From: Viscum album
Lineage: Eukaryota; Streptophyta; Magnoliopsida; Santalales; Viscaceae
Direction: 5' to 3'
Assembly (NCBI GenBank): GCA_963277665.1
Contig: OY728122.1
Span: 1,980,166,883-1,980,230,882 of the forward strand
DNA length: 64,000 nt
Below the pieces are notes generated by a model. That model saw only the letters and a program-made list of their open reading frames with translations, was not told the DNA's origin and did no database searches. Positions within the stretch are counted from its first letter, which is position 1, and the number at the start of each line of letters is the position of its first letter. This document shows positions 49,441 to 62,369 of this stretch, one piece after another. The position numbers were made by a program, and so were the translations under genes.

Positions 49441-50532
49441 TCTTCCAACGCGCTTCTATCGCAAATAGAAATATGGAAAACATTAGAGTGTCATCGAGCC
49501 GTGTTCGTTTGACCCACACCCTCCGCGTTAGGTGGTATCAGTTGGCCGATGACAAACTATGATTCTCAACCAAGAACAAGGTACAAAATATTCACTTCAA
49601 TTTGTACAAACCCCTACCTCGAAATAAGGTTTGCGGTAGTCTGGAATCTCGGAAGACGACGTCAACTCGTTGACGTTGGGAAAGAAGGAGTCGGGGATAG
49701 CACGTCGTCGGCGTTCCTTGCGGGTGGCTTCTTCTCCTTTGACTCTGCCGAAGATAAAAAGAGACGCTCGTCATTCTTCAGTGGTTCTTCATTGGAAGGA
49801 CGCTGTTCCTCGTTGAAGAAAAAAGCTCTTCTAATTCTCCAAAGGTTCCCCCAACAAAAATATTTACTATGAAAATATTAAATTAGACCTCTCAAACTTT
49901 AAAAGAAATTCGAACCAATTCAAAATATTTCAAAAAGAAGAGATATGACAATTAATTAATAAGGATATTAATTAATTGAGATGGAAAACATAATGAGAGG
50001 GAGGTGGAGAGTTTAAATTTAAAATAGAGGAGTTAACAAATTAATTAAAGGGGGTGTTAATGGGGTTAAGGGGAGTTATGGGGAGATGAAAGGTTTTGAG
50101 AACTTGTGTTCCCCACCTCACAAATACCCTCTCATGGGAAGTTATGTGGGTGTGGACCACACCTCTAACTCCCCTTGGGAGGAAATAACTAACATCCATA
50201 AATAAAATTTGTGTACTACAAATTTTATTTACTTTATTCTAAATCCCCAAATATTAATTGTTAACCCGTATAAAACGCAACTGCAGTAAAGGCCCCCTTA
50301 AGAGAATACCGGCTCTGTGAGTTAATCGGTGCTCTCAGATTTAAATTCCGAGCACCAATTTAAAAGATAAATAAACCCGCACGTACGTTTACTGAATGTA
50401 CCTGAAAAAACTTCAGAAATTGATTTTAGGCAAGTCAGGTCTCAGAATCAAGTGTCTTCAGAAACCACAGACTTTTAAAATTCCAAAGTATTTAAGGAAA
50501 AAAAATTTCCTTGAAATTTCCAGGTCTTTACA

Positions 50533-52259
50533 TGAAATGAGAAGAAGTGATTCCTTTTTTTTAAGAGAGGGGAGGGGAAATCTTGGAATTTATTAAAATC
50601 TTAAATTAAAATAATTTTATTTTAATATCCAAGTGGATAAAAATTGATAATATTAGAATTTAAGATGAGTATGAGTTTAAATTTACTCATAAAATAATTT
50701 TTTTACATGTTTTGATTACATTTGTACCTTTATCATTTTAACAATGCGTTAACCCATTTGATAGTTATTATAATAACAAAATGTTTACTCTGTATGTGTA
50801 AATATTATTACCATAAAAAAAAGAAAATTGAACAATAAATGAGAAATGGTTGATATATTCAACCATATATCTATCACATCGACTAAAATAGGGATTTCAA
50901 TAAATTTTATTCAGATTACATATTATTAATTTTTATAAAAGAAAAGTAATGTCATTTTTGGATCTATTCATTTAATTTGACTTTTAAAAATATAATCAAA
51001 ATTGGAATTATAATAAAGTGAATAATTTTTTTATAATATTACGTGGTTATTTAAAAAAATAATGGAACACAAATAACCTCTCAAATAATATTATTTTTAG
51101 TTTTTAAATAACCATTTTATTGATTTTTTACTTATTTTACAAGTATTGTATCAGTGTTGTATATACATTGAAGAAAATTATACCTACACTAAAAATTTCA
51201 TATAAATTACCTTGATATAAAAAAATCATTCGTATTTAAATTAAATATTTACAACAAAAAATATCCTCTTTTTATCCCCACATAGAAAATAAAAAATTTA
51301 TAAATCAAAAAGATTGATATTTTTGAATTTTTTTATAGAATATAATATAAAGAGTTAAAATCATGGTAAAAGTAAATGAAGTACATATATTAGATTTCAT
51401 TATGATTATGAATGATTTAAATTAATCATATAAAATTATTTAAAGTGTTATGGTCATTATTCAATCCCTATCATTTTATTAACTATAATTACACAATTTA
51501 CCCTTTACTATGGTCCAAACATTTACTAATGTTACTATTTATAATGTCCAAAAATAAAAAGGGACCAATTTAAAAAATTTATACATAATTATTCCTAATA
51601 TAATATATATTTTTCATGTTTAATTTACTAGAATTGGAAGAAATTACATTTAATATAAATATGTAAACTAAAACAAAAAATACTTTTTAAAAAAATGTGT
51701 TCTTAAGCCAAAAAATATACTTATAACAAAATCAGGTATAATTTTGATTCAAATTAATTTAATCAGATGATATAATATTAAAAAAATATTTTTTACTTTT
51801 ATCTAAAATTAAGAATATAATGTATCTTTTTAAGGAGAAGAAAACGATAATATTACAAAAATATTTATTTTCACTGTTCAATAACAATCAATAATTTAAT
51901 AAGAATATAAATTTTTTAATCAAAGTTAATTTTTAAATTAGGATTTATAAAATGATATCATTTATAAAAAATTAAATTTATAATATTACATGAAATTTAT
52001 TATAATTATTTTTTTTAAAAAATCTAGACAAGCAATTTCTGTGGAAAACATGATTCTGAAGAATAAAATGGAATTAATAAAAAATTGAGTGCTTATTTTC
52101 AAAGAATTAATTAATATATTTATATTAATTAAGAATATTATATATATTACATAATTATATTATTCATATTTATTCCCAAAAATCAAATTCTTATGTTATA
52201 ACAGCCATATTCAAATAATAATATATTTGGGTTTTTTAAGATCGATGTTGTGTATCTTC
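50533..52259. other. AT-rich stretch, nothing assignable
   Basis: Very AT-rich, full of stops in all frames, no repeat or coding motif seen. Lies between gypsy-B and the right half of gypsy-A, so it is probably part of an older nested insertion. Confidence 0.5.
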
Positions 52260-53250
52260 TCCATCATCGATCATATTATTTCATTAAAAAAATCAATATA
52301 TTAAAATTTATGTAGATAATAAAAATTCACTCCTTATATATGTTATCTTGGTTAGTGGTCAATAAAATATTGGTAATTTTTCTACTAATTGATGATGATA
52401 CCTATAAAATCTAGGGAAACTATGGATCTCTGTCAGAGATATCGGTTTGGGCCATCCTTCAATTGTATATCTCTTCAAAGGATCCACATAAATTCCTTTA
52501 CTGGTAATAAAATGACTCAATAATGTTACATTATTAGTCCAAAATTCATATTTATTATAATTACTATATAAATTTCCCTTTTGTATGTTCTTATGTACAA
52601 CATTTAAAGGAACCTTATGTCCCCCCTTGATTTGTGAGAAGATGAGAATATCATCCATAAAGACTACAATTTTTTTTCATGACAATAACTAATTATTATA
52701 TTAATTATTTTAATGAATATATCTATGTCATTAGTTAGTAATAAGGTAATCACTTTGAACTTTTAGAGCCTGTACATTAAATTAAAAGTAGTCTGGGGGA
52801 TATCAACATTCTAAATCATTTTATAATAATATTCAATTCGAAGATCCATCATAGAGAAGTATTGGTCTTCCCATAGATGGTCAAACAAGTCATAAATACC
52901 ATACATATGAAAGTTTTTCTTTATCATGATATTTTTAAGATCATGATAATAAAAAAATTCACATTGGCCCATCCATCTTCTTGATGAAGATGACTAGCGC
53001 TCCCCCTGGTGAAGCAATTGGGTGTATAAACCCATTAACATGATTTCCCTTTGTTGGACTCATCAAATATTCATGTTAAATAATAGAAATTATATATGGA
53101 TAATTGGATATTGGAAAATATAGAGGGATACAATCATTTGATAAATCAACCTCATAGCTTTGAGGAAGACAATGAAAATCTAAAGGAAACAGATCAACAT
53201 ATTCCTCCATGGGTATATCATCAAGTATGAACTTTTATTTATTATCAATC
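52260..53250 (-). pseudogene. Gypsy-A reverse transcriptase (degenerate)
   Basis: On the minus strand the frame 52,658-52,359 starts M-D-D-I-L-I-F-S, the catalytic D-D box (52,650-52,655) of a gypsy RT. It continues with NKYEFWTNNVTLLSHFITSK, GIYVDPLK and SLTEIHSFPRFYRY, the thumb/connection segment. Further upstream (52,960-53,250) DLFPLDFHCLPQSYEVDL, NGFIHPIASPGGALVIFIKK and MDGPM give the start of RT with stops between. The segment ends (PLTKITYIRSEF near 52,320) in the RT-RNase H connection, where the left half at 23,100-23,200 takes over. Same orientation and same domain order as that half. Confidence 0.8.
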
Positions 53251-53639
53251 ATTATATCAAGATACTATTTCTCATAGATATATAATATCAATTATTTGTA
53301 ATATTCTTCCAATGAATATTCATCCTTCACTTTATATTAAAATATAATTGGAGGGTGATTGACAATATGGGGGTTCGTTTACTTCACTTGAAAACATACA
53401 CTATCTCTTAATATGAAAAGCCAATATATACCTAAAATTTCATATATTTACACATAAGGGAGTATAAAAATTTATTTTAGGTTGGTATTACATAAAATAT
53501 TGATAGTATAATAGATAAATACTTGGGATTCAACAAATGATTGATTTCCAATTTCTCCAAAAACTACACTTTAATATTTTGAGGTAGTGTTTGGAAAGTT
53601 ATACTAAGGATTCTAGATATGATAAAATGTGTAAAAAAC

Positions 53640-53775
53640 AAATAAAATTCAATATTTACTATTATTTTATGAATAACTAGAATACCAATCATCATGTCAT
53701 TGTAAGGATCCACCTCTGTAGTTGTGATGGCATAATCCCACCCTATCTCTAGGCCTTAGAAATTTTTGTTGTTAG
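53640..53775 (-). pseudogene. Gypsy-A protease remnant
   Basis: On the minus strand DPYNDMMIGILVIH (about 53,670-53,720) resembles the conserved P-Y-D-x-I-L-G-M box near the end of gypsy proteases. The D-S/T-G box itself was not found. Position between RT and the presumed gag fits. Confidence 0.4.
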
Positions 53776-55068
53776 TTATCATTGAAAAATATTTGTTTAG
53801 TGAATTGATTAATATTGTTTCATTGTTAATTTTTTTTAAAAATTAGATATTAGGATTTGGTTTGACTTTAGAATTCATTTCTTCTATCATATTTGTGGGT
53901 TTACACTATTGAAATTCTCTAGTAAGGTGTCATTACTTCCAATTCCAAAAGAATTTATTTATCCCCTTCAATTAATTTTTTGGACGGTTCTTCTCGAACA
54001 TTCCAAATTTGGTATGATAGAAATTATTTCCAACATGGGATTTATCCATTGAACCCAAAAAATTAAACTTTATTCCATACATAATATCTCCAGGTTGTGA
54101 GTCCCTTGAGAAATGATGATCTCTATTTTTACATTGACGGAACATCTGTCAATTTTCCTATCTACTTCATAGTCTTGAATCACATTATCTTTTAATATAC
54201 ATGGATTTATCGCACAAAAAAATATGTTATATTTACATATACGGTCATTGAAAATGATGATGTAGTATCAGGCTAGTTATGTGTATTTTACTCAAATGTT
54301 GAGATTGATTCATCACCCATTTTTTGAGTTTAAGAAAATCCAAATTCATTAAATTTCACAGTGTGTGAGTTAAATGTTTATTAAAAAACATTTTCTTGAA
54401 TTAGTTATAGTTTATCAGTTTTATCAGCCCCTCAAGATTTCTATTTTTCATAAATTTTCACCATTTATTTGATTATCCCTCCTTACGATAAATTTCAAGC
54501 ATGAAATTCTCTAGATCAAATCATTGACTTACAGGGAAGATGTTTTCAATGGAGTTTATCTTTTTTATGCGATTAAAGTATCATAAGATCAACTAAATAT
54601 TAAAGTCCATTACTAAAAATATGTATCAAATTATAACTTCTCTTTCCTTAGGGTATGCGATTTTTACCCCTAATTGGTAGTTCTCTTCAACACTTGATTT
54701 AACCGATAAATTATTGTCATGATTTTCCCATCCCCTAATCCCTTAGTCTGAGAATCTCATTTGGGTAGTCATTTGGTTTCCCATAATGTGTTTTAGAAAG
54801 GCCTATCACTCCTTCACCTAGTGATGATCATGATAATATACAATACAACCTTTTGGGATTATTACCCATATGTACCACTGTGCTAAATCAACATCCACTT
54901 TTTGTATCAAGTGATGGATTTTATTGGTTGAAAACGATATAATATGTACATTAATATAAATTTGTGATGAAATTATATATTATAATTATACTTATTGACA
55001 TAATGTTTTTATATAACAATAATCCCAAATAATACCATTACCTTTATCTGATATGTACTATTAAAACT
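53776..55068 (-). other. Presumed gag and leader of gypsy-A (unrecognisable)
   Basis: By position this should hold gag and the primer site. I could not recover a capsid motif or zinc knuckle. TCTGATATGTACTAT at about 55,043-55,057 could be the worn reverse complement of the initiator-Met primer site, which is weak evidence. Confidence 0.3.
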
Positions 55069-57719
55069 AATGTCTTCAAGAAACCATAATTCAGGATTTA
55101 TTTAATAAACACGCACTTAATATAATATGAAAAGATAATGTGGACTAGACTGATTTGTTATTTAAATAAACATTATAATAACATGAAATAGGGGTTGATT
55201 TTTTTTTAAATACCAAAATATTCCCTTATGTTCCATCAATATTCTAATACTGCATGAGAAAATTTTTTGACATAAATAAAAATGGGGTGATATATAAGTC
55301 ACAGTAATGTAATAATAAAATAAAAACAAGATAGAATTAATATGTGTGAGTCAATTTGAATATCAAAGATTTATGAAATTAGATATAATGATAAACATGA
55401 TTACTTATTAAGGATATTAGATGATAACACTATGGTAATTTAGGAATTTAGAGACCACATAAAGCCTGAAATCTGAATCATAAGTCACGTATAACTGTTG
55501 AGACATTATAATATAATTTTATTAGTAAAATATCCCCTAAAACATACATGGTATATAATGATATAAAAACACTTCCAAATTCATTTTTGGGCTATATAAT
55601 TTAAGTCCCACCAGTCACATTCATATAATGTACGTGTATAAGTCATCCATACAGATAATTCAAAATAAAAATGCATTTCCACTGATATAATCCCCATGAT
55701 TAAGGGGTGTGGGATACATACATGAATTTACCCAATTAATGAAGTATATATATAGGTGAATACCGTTTATTGAAAATTATAACAGGATTTATCTAAATAA
55801 ATATTTTTCAAGGAAAATAACATGATAATTTTGACTGTAAAACTAGGGTACAAAAATATTCTTTAAGGGTTTAATAAGAGTGAAAGGTGGTACATTATTA
55901 ATTGGGAAAAAGATTGTGGGAAGGTATTTATAAATACACATTCCATATTTAACAATTATATGTCAAATGGAATAATATAAATAAATATCATGGATAATAA
56001 GGAGGAGGAGGAGATAATTGACTTACCTTGAGAGGGAACTTCTAAAATATTTAAAGCGGGGGGGGGGGATTCATATGAATTTAAGAACAACTTGGGGGGG
56101 GGGGTATTTAGATAGAGTTTGGGAGAGGAAATTTTTACTCACATGGTTTTGAGTGAAGAGGAGTTGGATGATTGGTGGGTATTTATAGAAAAAATAGAGG
56201 GTAATTCATTACTAATTTAAAAACATAGCTTCCAAAATATATATAATATAATATCAAAAAAAATATTAATATGATATTTTACTATGGGTTCATTTAGATA
56301 GGAGATGTTTTCAAAATTTTACATGTTAGGAATAAAAAATATTAAAATAATACCATTGGTTATGTAGAAGTGACTCAAGTTCATAATGAAATTATATTAA
56401 AACCATAAAATATAATGTACGTTTTTGTGGATAAATTACAGGTTTTGAAAATTTATCAAATAACATAAAAAATTATTATTTAAATACGAATTATATTTTG
56501 GATCTTGGGTTTCCATTATTATTTTAATTTTATCACGTTTTGGTGATTATGATGTCAAAATACATACAATTTATTAATAACATATTCTATTTTTATAAAA
56601 AACTAGATTTTATTAAAAAATTATAAAAAGTTCACTATCAGATACTTTTAATATGGTGATGCTAAAAATTTTATTTTTATCAAGAAAATAAACATATAAA
56701 TATGAAAATTTACACTTTTGAAGAAAAATACATATTTATTGGAATATACTAGAATTTATAACACATACCATTTTCAAAATATAATAAAATTTAAATTGGA
56801 AGTCATTAAATTATATTAATAATGATATTTATATAAATACAATTTAATATGAACATTTCCATAAAATAACATTTTTTTAATAAAACATGATTTTTTTAAA
56901 AATATTTTTTTAATAAATACATTATTTTTCCCAAAAATAAAATTTTATTTTCTTCATACCAAAGTCAATTTTTTATACAAATAATTATTAATTCATCTAT
57001 ATATATTAAAAAAAATGGGATAAATATAAAAAATTCTGTATGTGGAAGAAAATATAAAAATTTATACTGTTAGGTTTGACATATATAACCCATTCTTACA
57101 CTAGTGTAGTCACAAAGGGTATGTATATCACACCAACAATTAAATATATGTATCATATTAAATAAATTAAATTTATTTGATAGCTTACATTGCACACAAC
57201 ATCAATATTAAACGAACCATGATATACTATTAAATATTAACATTATAGTTGGAAGAGTAAAGTGAACGTTAGGAATAATAATATAGCCATTAGAATAGAG
57301 ACCTTATCTGTAAAAGTATAAATAAAAATTTGGAATATCATAAATGAAAATATGATAAATAAATAAATAAATATATATATATATATCACCGAATAAGTAA
57401 ATAAATATTTTAAAAACGATAAATTAATTATTTTTATATTTGTGAAACATAAATTTTCATTTTTATTTATATAATAAATATAATTATTTAAAAGAAAATT
57501 TAATTCCCATGATAGATTCATAAATTAATATTTTTTTGTAATATAATTATTACATAATTTTATGATACCATAATTAATTTTCCAAAGTGTCATAAAATAT
57601 ATTATAATATTAAAATATGTATTTTTTTAATAAATGATGATTTTATTTAAAGTGAATTTAAATATATTTAGAAAATTACTTTCAAAAAATGGATTTCATT
57701 TTTTAAATCTATATGTAAA
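55069..57719 (-). repeat. Gypsy-A right LTR (5' LTR), ends approximate
   Basis: Similar to 18,711-21,103 in the same orientation. Shared landmarks in order are ATACATGGTATATAAT, GTGTGGGAT(A)CATACATG, GAGGGAACTTCTAAAATA, the TATA box with CTCCTCTTCACT on the minus strand, ATATTAAAATAATAC..TGGTTATGT.GAAGTGA, and the CCAAAAATAAAATTT region. The match is clear to about 57,050 and uncertain beyond; the end near 57,719 is a guess from an AATGGATTTCATTTTTTAAA word. It contains two runs of 11 G that the left copy lacks. Confidence 0.65.
56181..56190 (-). promoter_or_regulatory. Candidate TATA box of gypsy-A right LTR
   Basis: TTCTATAAAT on the minus strand, followed by ACCCACCAATCATCC and CTCCTCTTCACT; equivalent to 19,831-19,842. 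Confidence 0.5.
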
Positions 57720-60440
57720 TAAAATTAGGGTTTATTTTCTATTATTTCTCTAAAATAATAGATTTTCAGAATAGTTAAATATGCTAATTTACGATATTTA
57801 ACAATATAAGTAAATAAATGAATTATTGAGTCATGAATGATGTATAGATGTGGTTATAACCACATATTTCTAACTAAAATTCTCTATTTATATAATTTAG
57901 TAATGGGAATCAACATTATTGATATTTTTTATCCAAAATACCAAATAAATGAATAAAATAATCCAAAAAACACCCATATCATCTCTAATAAATACCACCC
58001 ATCATCACGCCTTTTCAACCCACCTTATAGGAAATTATTATTTTCTAAATTATAATAAATTTAAATTCCAGGCCTCTTCCCCACTTATAATTCCTTCTAG
58101 GCTTAACAAAAAACTAAATCCAAGTGTCTTATGGAGGTTCCCAAGGAGACGATAGTCAAGAGGAAAATCCTCCATATATCTCTGAATTTATTTTATTTTC
58201 TTATCCTAACCACACATATCCTATAAAAAGAGGAATTAAGACTAAATTATCATATATATAATTTAATTTTATTTTTCTAATATATAATCCATCATCAAAT
58301 CCCTTCTCCTCTCCTTTTATTTGAAAAAGGAAAACATCATTTGTGATGTGTCGATTCACCACCTTCATCGATGATGAATTTTTATTTTCCTTTACCACAT
58401 TTAAGTATAGTCATAAAACCATTATTATTGAAAAATAATATTAATATATATATATTATAAGTTATATCATGTTATATAACTAATATATATATACATAACA
58501 TTAAATAAAATGACTGATGTTCATGATGGTCTTAAAAACTGCCAGAATAAATTATTAAATTTTCATTAACGTTATAACTAATGAATCATCCTAATACCAT
58601 ATTAAAAATGATATATGAAACCATTTAAGATTTTATAAGTTCATTAATACTAAATAATTCAACTTATGGAGTAGTTATTCTCATTTTATATGAACACTCA
58701 TATTTTAACTCAAGGGAACAGACCATAAAACCATGAAACAAACACACTCAGAATAGTATAATTAAACATTATAACTCATTAAAATAGCCATAAATGAATG
58801 AAATAAATTAAAATAAATAAAATATATGTTTATTGGTTATGAATTATGTAATTAATTGACCTAATTTTATTATATATGATAATAACTACAAGTTCAGAAT
58901 TATTTTCGACATTAACAAATGGTTTCTCATCATACTTTTACTTATGTGAGATATGTTTCATATTCAAACCTTATTTTTTTGAGTGGTATAAATAATTATA
59001 TTTAATGTAACATATCATTAATAACTTTAAATTCATTAAATTTAATGTTTTATTTTATGATCATTAATTTAATGGTGGCATACGGTTCGAATGATTACAA
59101 TGTGGTAATGAAATTATTAACCCAATTTCTATTCTTTTGGTTAAACATATACTCCATTGATTATTTCATTCTATGATTATGTATTAAATGAAAATTTATT
59201 ATATTTTATTGTATTTACACTATTTTTATAAGGATTTACATGTGATTTACATAATCAAATCATAGGTTTCACTCTAACTATTTCTTTTAAGAAAAATCAT
59301 TTAAAATTTTCATTTTTCGAAATTTAAAGGAATAGTTTTTTAATTATTGTCCATGAGTGTATTTTAAAAATTTCATGAAAAATTAATTAATTTAGGAATC
59401 ATTTAAATATTTTAATGTTATTTTTTTAAAAAAATTTCTTTCATAATTGCACGCATTTTTAAATAAATGATTTCAAATTAAAAGTTATATTTCTATCAGG
59501 AAAATTTCAAAAATTTTATTAGGATATTTTAATCTATGTATACACTCTTTGTTTGATCATATTATTAATTTATTTTTACCTCTTATGATATAATATATCA
59601 TATTTTATTTAATTTTTTATGTTTTTTTTACTTCGATTGTGCTATTTTGATACCATTCATCATATAAAAATGTATGGATTTAATTATGTTTATTGTGTAG
59701 AAAAAGTTATTAATATTTTATATGGTAGTATAAATATGAATTTTTATGTAAAATATGCTTCAACCTATTCATATTAGGAATGAATTGCACTTATTATGTG
59801 ATGAGCATAGCCCGCTATAGTCCCTTGATGCATCGATAGATCTCATGAGACAGACAAGTTTGGGTACTAGTTAATGTATTACCAGACTATGTATTATGTC
59901 CTAGATGAAACCATGATGGTATGTTTATTATTTAATGATATAAGAATTACCTCATTATGATAATAGATATTGATAATCCATTTTATTATTATCCTAGTTG
60001 AAAATCCATGGTTTTGTTTCATTTTCATGTGCTTATTTATATGGAATTATTTGATCCTATTTTATTCCTTCCAAATTATGCTCAAGATTATGTTTTAATG
60101 GATTGAATTTTTAGTTATTCACCACTACTTATTATTTATATTTATTTAAAACATCTTATATTGTATTCTTAACCTATCTCACCCCTTTATTGTGATTTAT
60201 TTTCCCCCAGGATGCCGAGATTTATATTATGACTGACATGAATGGATAATTTTGGAGATTTGAGGTGTTTCGAATTGAATTACTATGTTGTATTCTATTT
60301 AAATATATAATGTACTGCTTATATTTTTATCTAGTTTTAAAAGATACTAAAAAATTCAATCATTTGTGATGTAATCACTTATAATTAGTGACAGTGTAAT
60401 AATGTAAGGAACCAACTCTTGGCTACTTGGGTGGGGTAGT
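57720..60440 (+). repeat. Gypsy-C 5' LTR (left end not resolved)
   Basis: A plus-strand TATA box at 58,221-58,230 and a primer-binding site at 60,447 bracket an AT-rich non-coding stretch, as expected for the 5' LTR of a plus-strand gypsy element. The LTR start was not located: it may lie anywhere between about 57,050 and 57,950, and the element may be inserted in the gypsy-A right LTR. The second LTR is outside the window, so length cannot be checked. Confidence 0.5.
58221..58230 (+). promoter_or_regulatory. Candidate TATA box of gypsy-C LTR
   Basis: CTATAAAAAG preceded by CACACATATC; good plant TATA context in the orientation of the element downstream. Confidence 0.5.
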
Positions 60441-60446
60441 TAAAGT

Positions 60447-60458
60447 TGGTATCAGAGA
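60447..60458 (+). other. Gypsy-C primer-binding site
   Basis: TTGGTATCAGAG, an exact match to the initiator-Met tRNA site used by many plant gypsy and copia elements. The best preserved primer site in the window. Confidence 0.85.
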
Positions 60459-60650
60459 AATTTATTAGAATATTTGGAATATATATTTAGTAAAACATTG
60501 ATTATGGAAATATAACCCTATAACTATCTGTGAGCAGATTTCTAAGGTAAACATGATTATGATTTTGAAATTAGTTATACCTAAATTATTTCAAATTTTT
60601 ACTAGTTTTCTAACTTAATAATCTAATCTAGTGTTTGAAATTATTCGAAA

Positions 60651-61560
60651 ATGGCTCATAGTGGAATGAATGAAATCTCTATCTACACACGTATTCCATT
60701 CAGTGATTCCCTACTATGAAAAATACTGTTTTTGGAACTGTAGATACAATTAGAGATGAAAAAATTATAACTATACTAGGACTATTAGCTCAGGTTATCA
60801 ATAATAACATTACTCACATGGACTAACCCAATCCACAACGCAGTGTAACAATGTTAAACCCCTTCATGTGACAATAAACTCCATCATTCAATTGGAATAA
60901 AACCCCATTTTTAGCAGTGAAATACATCAGTTCCTCGATGGAGATTTTTTTATTTGGGATGTAATAAAAGGGATATTTTTATCAAGGTAGTTTATCGGCT
61001 CTACGGAGATGCTATTAAATGGTGGTCATTAATTTATAACACAAATAAGGATAAAGAAATTAAATATATGGAATGAAAGGATTTTACGGATATTTTATTT
61101 TTAATATTTTTCTTTCACGATGAATGAGTGGATATGATGATTAAATTAATATGTTTGAGATATAAAGAGGATGTAAATGTATCTAATTATGAAGCTGACA
61201 TTACAAGGTTATCAACACATATTTCAGACTATTTACATAATCCAAAGTGAAATATTTATTATTTCTTTTATGGTCTTAAGATATGAAGGGAACTATTCTC
61301 CAAAACATTATCATCATATTGAGATACAATATCATGTTCCATCATGATTGATAAAAGTTTACAAGCTATATGGATTCAAAGGGAATCCATATAAGAAGAG
61401 GTACGTTAAGTACTCAAGAATATGGATTAATTAAAAAAGGAATAAGGGAAGAATAGAATTTCAAATAATAAATAAACATGGAAGCAAACATCATTGATTA
61501 TACCTATTGGGAATGTCAGTTTGTTACAGGTGTGGATAAAAAGTCCCCTAGGACTGTAAT
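60651..61560 (+). pseudogene. Gypsy-C gag (degenerate)
   Basis: Proposed start at ATG 60,651 (MAHSGMNEISIYTRIPF). The capsid domain is recognisable at about 60,980-61,270: VYRLYGDAIKWWSLIYNTNK (the W-W of the retrotransposon gag domain), a K-D-F-T-D-I-L stretch, then KEDVNVSNYEADITRLS and a final F-F-Y-G-L-K. A damaged zinc knuckle lies at 61,518-61,556 (V-C-Y-R-C-G-stop-K-V-P-stop-D-C). Frame changes and several stops. Confidence 0.75.
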
Positions 61561-61679
61561 TTTAAGGGAAATAATGAAGCCAACAATGTGATATACATTA
61601 GTTATAAGGATATGGGACAATATGAACTTGTTTTTCCCCAATGTTATGGAAAATTTTACTTAAAAAGGTATATGGAATA

Positions 61680-61900
61680 ATAATATACTCATACAATCAC
61701 AATAGATGTGGTTGTAGTTCCGAATGATGTGGTATCAGGTTATTTAATCAAATACTCAAATTTAGAAAAATATTTATTTTGTTTTGGATCATCACATTCC
61801 TTTATATCATCCTAATTTCTATAAAAATCAGATATATCAAATTCACCACAAAAAGGTAGTTTTCAATCAAAAATAATAGTGGAACACTTATTTCAACAAA
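61680..61900 (+). pseudogene. Gypsy-C protease remnant
   Basis: At 61,774-61,815 the sequence reads L-F-C-F-G-S-S-H-S-F-I-S-S. This matches the active-site region of gypsy proteases, but the catalytic Asp-Ser pair before Gly has become Cys-Phe. Stops follow at once. Confidence 0.65.
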
Positions 61901-62369
61901 GATGTGTCATCCAGTTCCTATTATAATACATACACATGATCTAATTTTAGATTTTATTTTCATACATATGGTTGATTTATATATAATCTTTGACATGATA
62001 TGTCTTTCAAAACATTAAAAAAAATTAATAAAAAGAGAATTAAATTATGATTCATGATGAAAATATTTAACTTATTATATTTAGAGGGGAGAAATCATCA
62101 TCTGGGTCATATCTTGATTCTATTCCATGAGCTCTTGAAAATGAAATTATTAGAGAAAAAGAGAAGAAAAAACAAAATGATGAAAAAGGTCATCTTCATA
62201 TTGATGATCTACCAATTTTTTAAGAATAAATTGATGTATTTATTGAGAAATTACCTTGAAATCCTATAGAAAGATAAGTTTATCTTTATATTTATTTAAT
62301 CTAAGATGCTTGAACTATATCAAAGAATCCCTATAGAATGGCCACATGAGAGTTAATAGAGTCAAAGAA

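Larger units (their letters stand above)
47473..50532 (-). repeat. Gypsy-B right LTR (5' LTR of the minus-strand element), about 3.06 kb
   Basis: On the plus strand it runs from TGTCATGACCCGTCC to CCAGGTCTTTACA; on the minus strand TGTAAAGACC...GGTCATGACA. The inner end is fixed by the primer site and the outer end by the copy at 42,569-42,629. It contains a 39-bp tandem array and a very GC-rich section. Frames inside it (48,826-49,512 plus, 228 codons; 47,589-48,149 minus, 186 codons) come from base composition and have no family resemblance. Confidence 0.85.

Noticed and set aside
48826..49512. 228-codon frame on the plus strand
   Set aside because: Lies in the GC-rich part of an LTR where stop codons are rare; the product is a low-complexity R/G/P/A-rich string without a domain.
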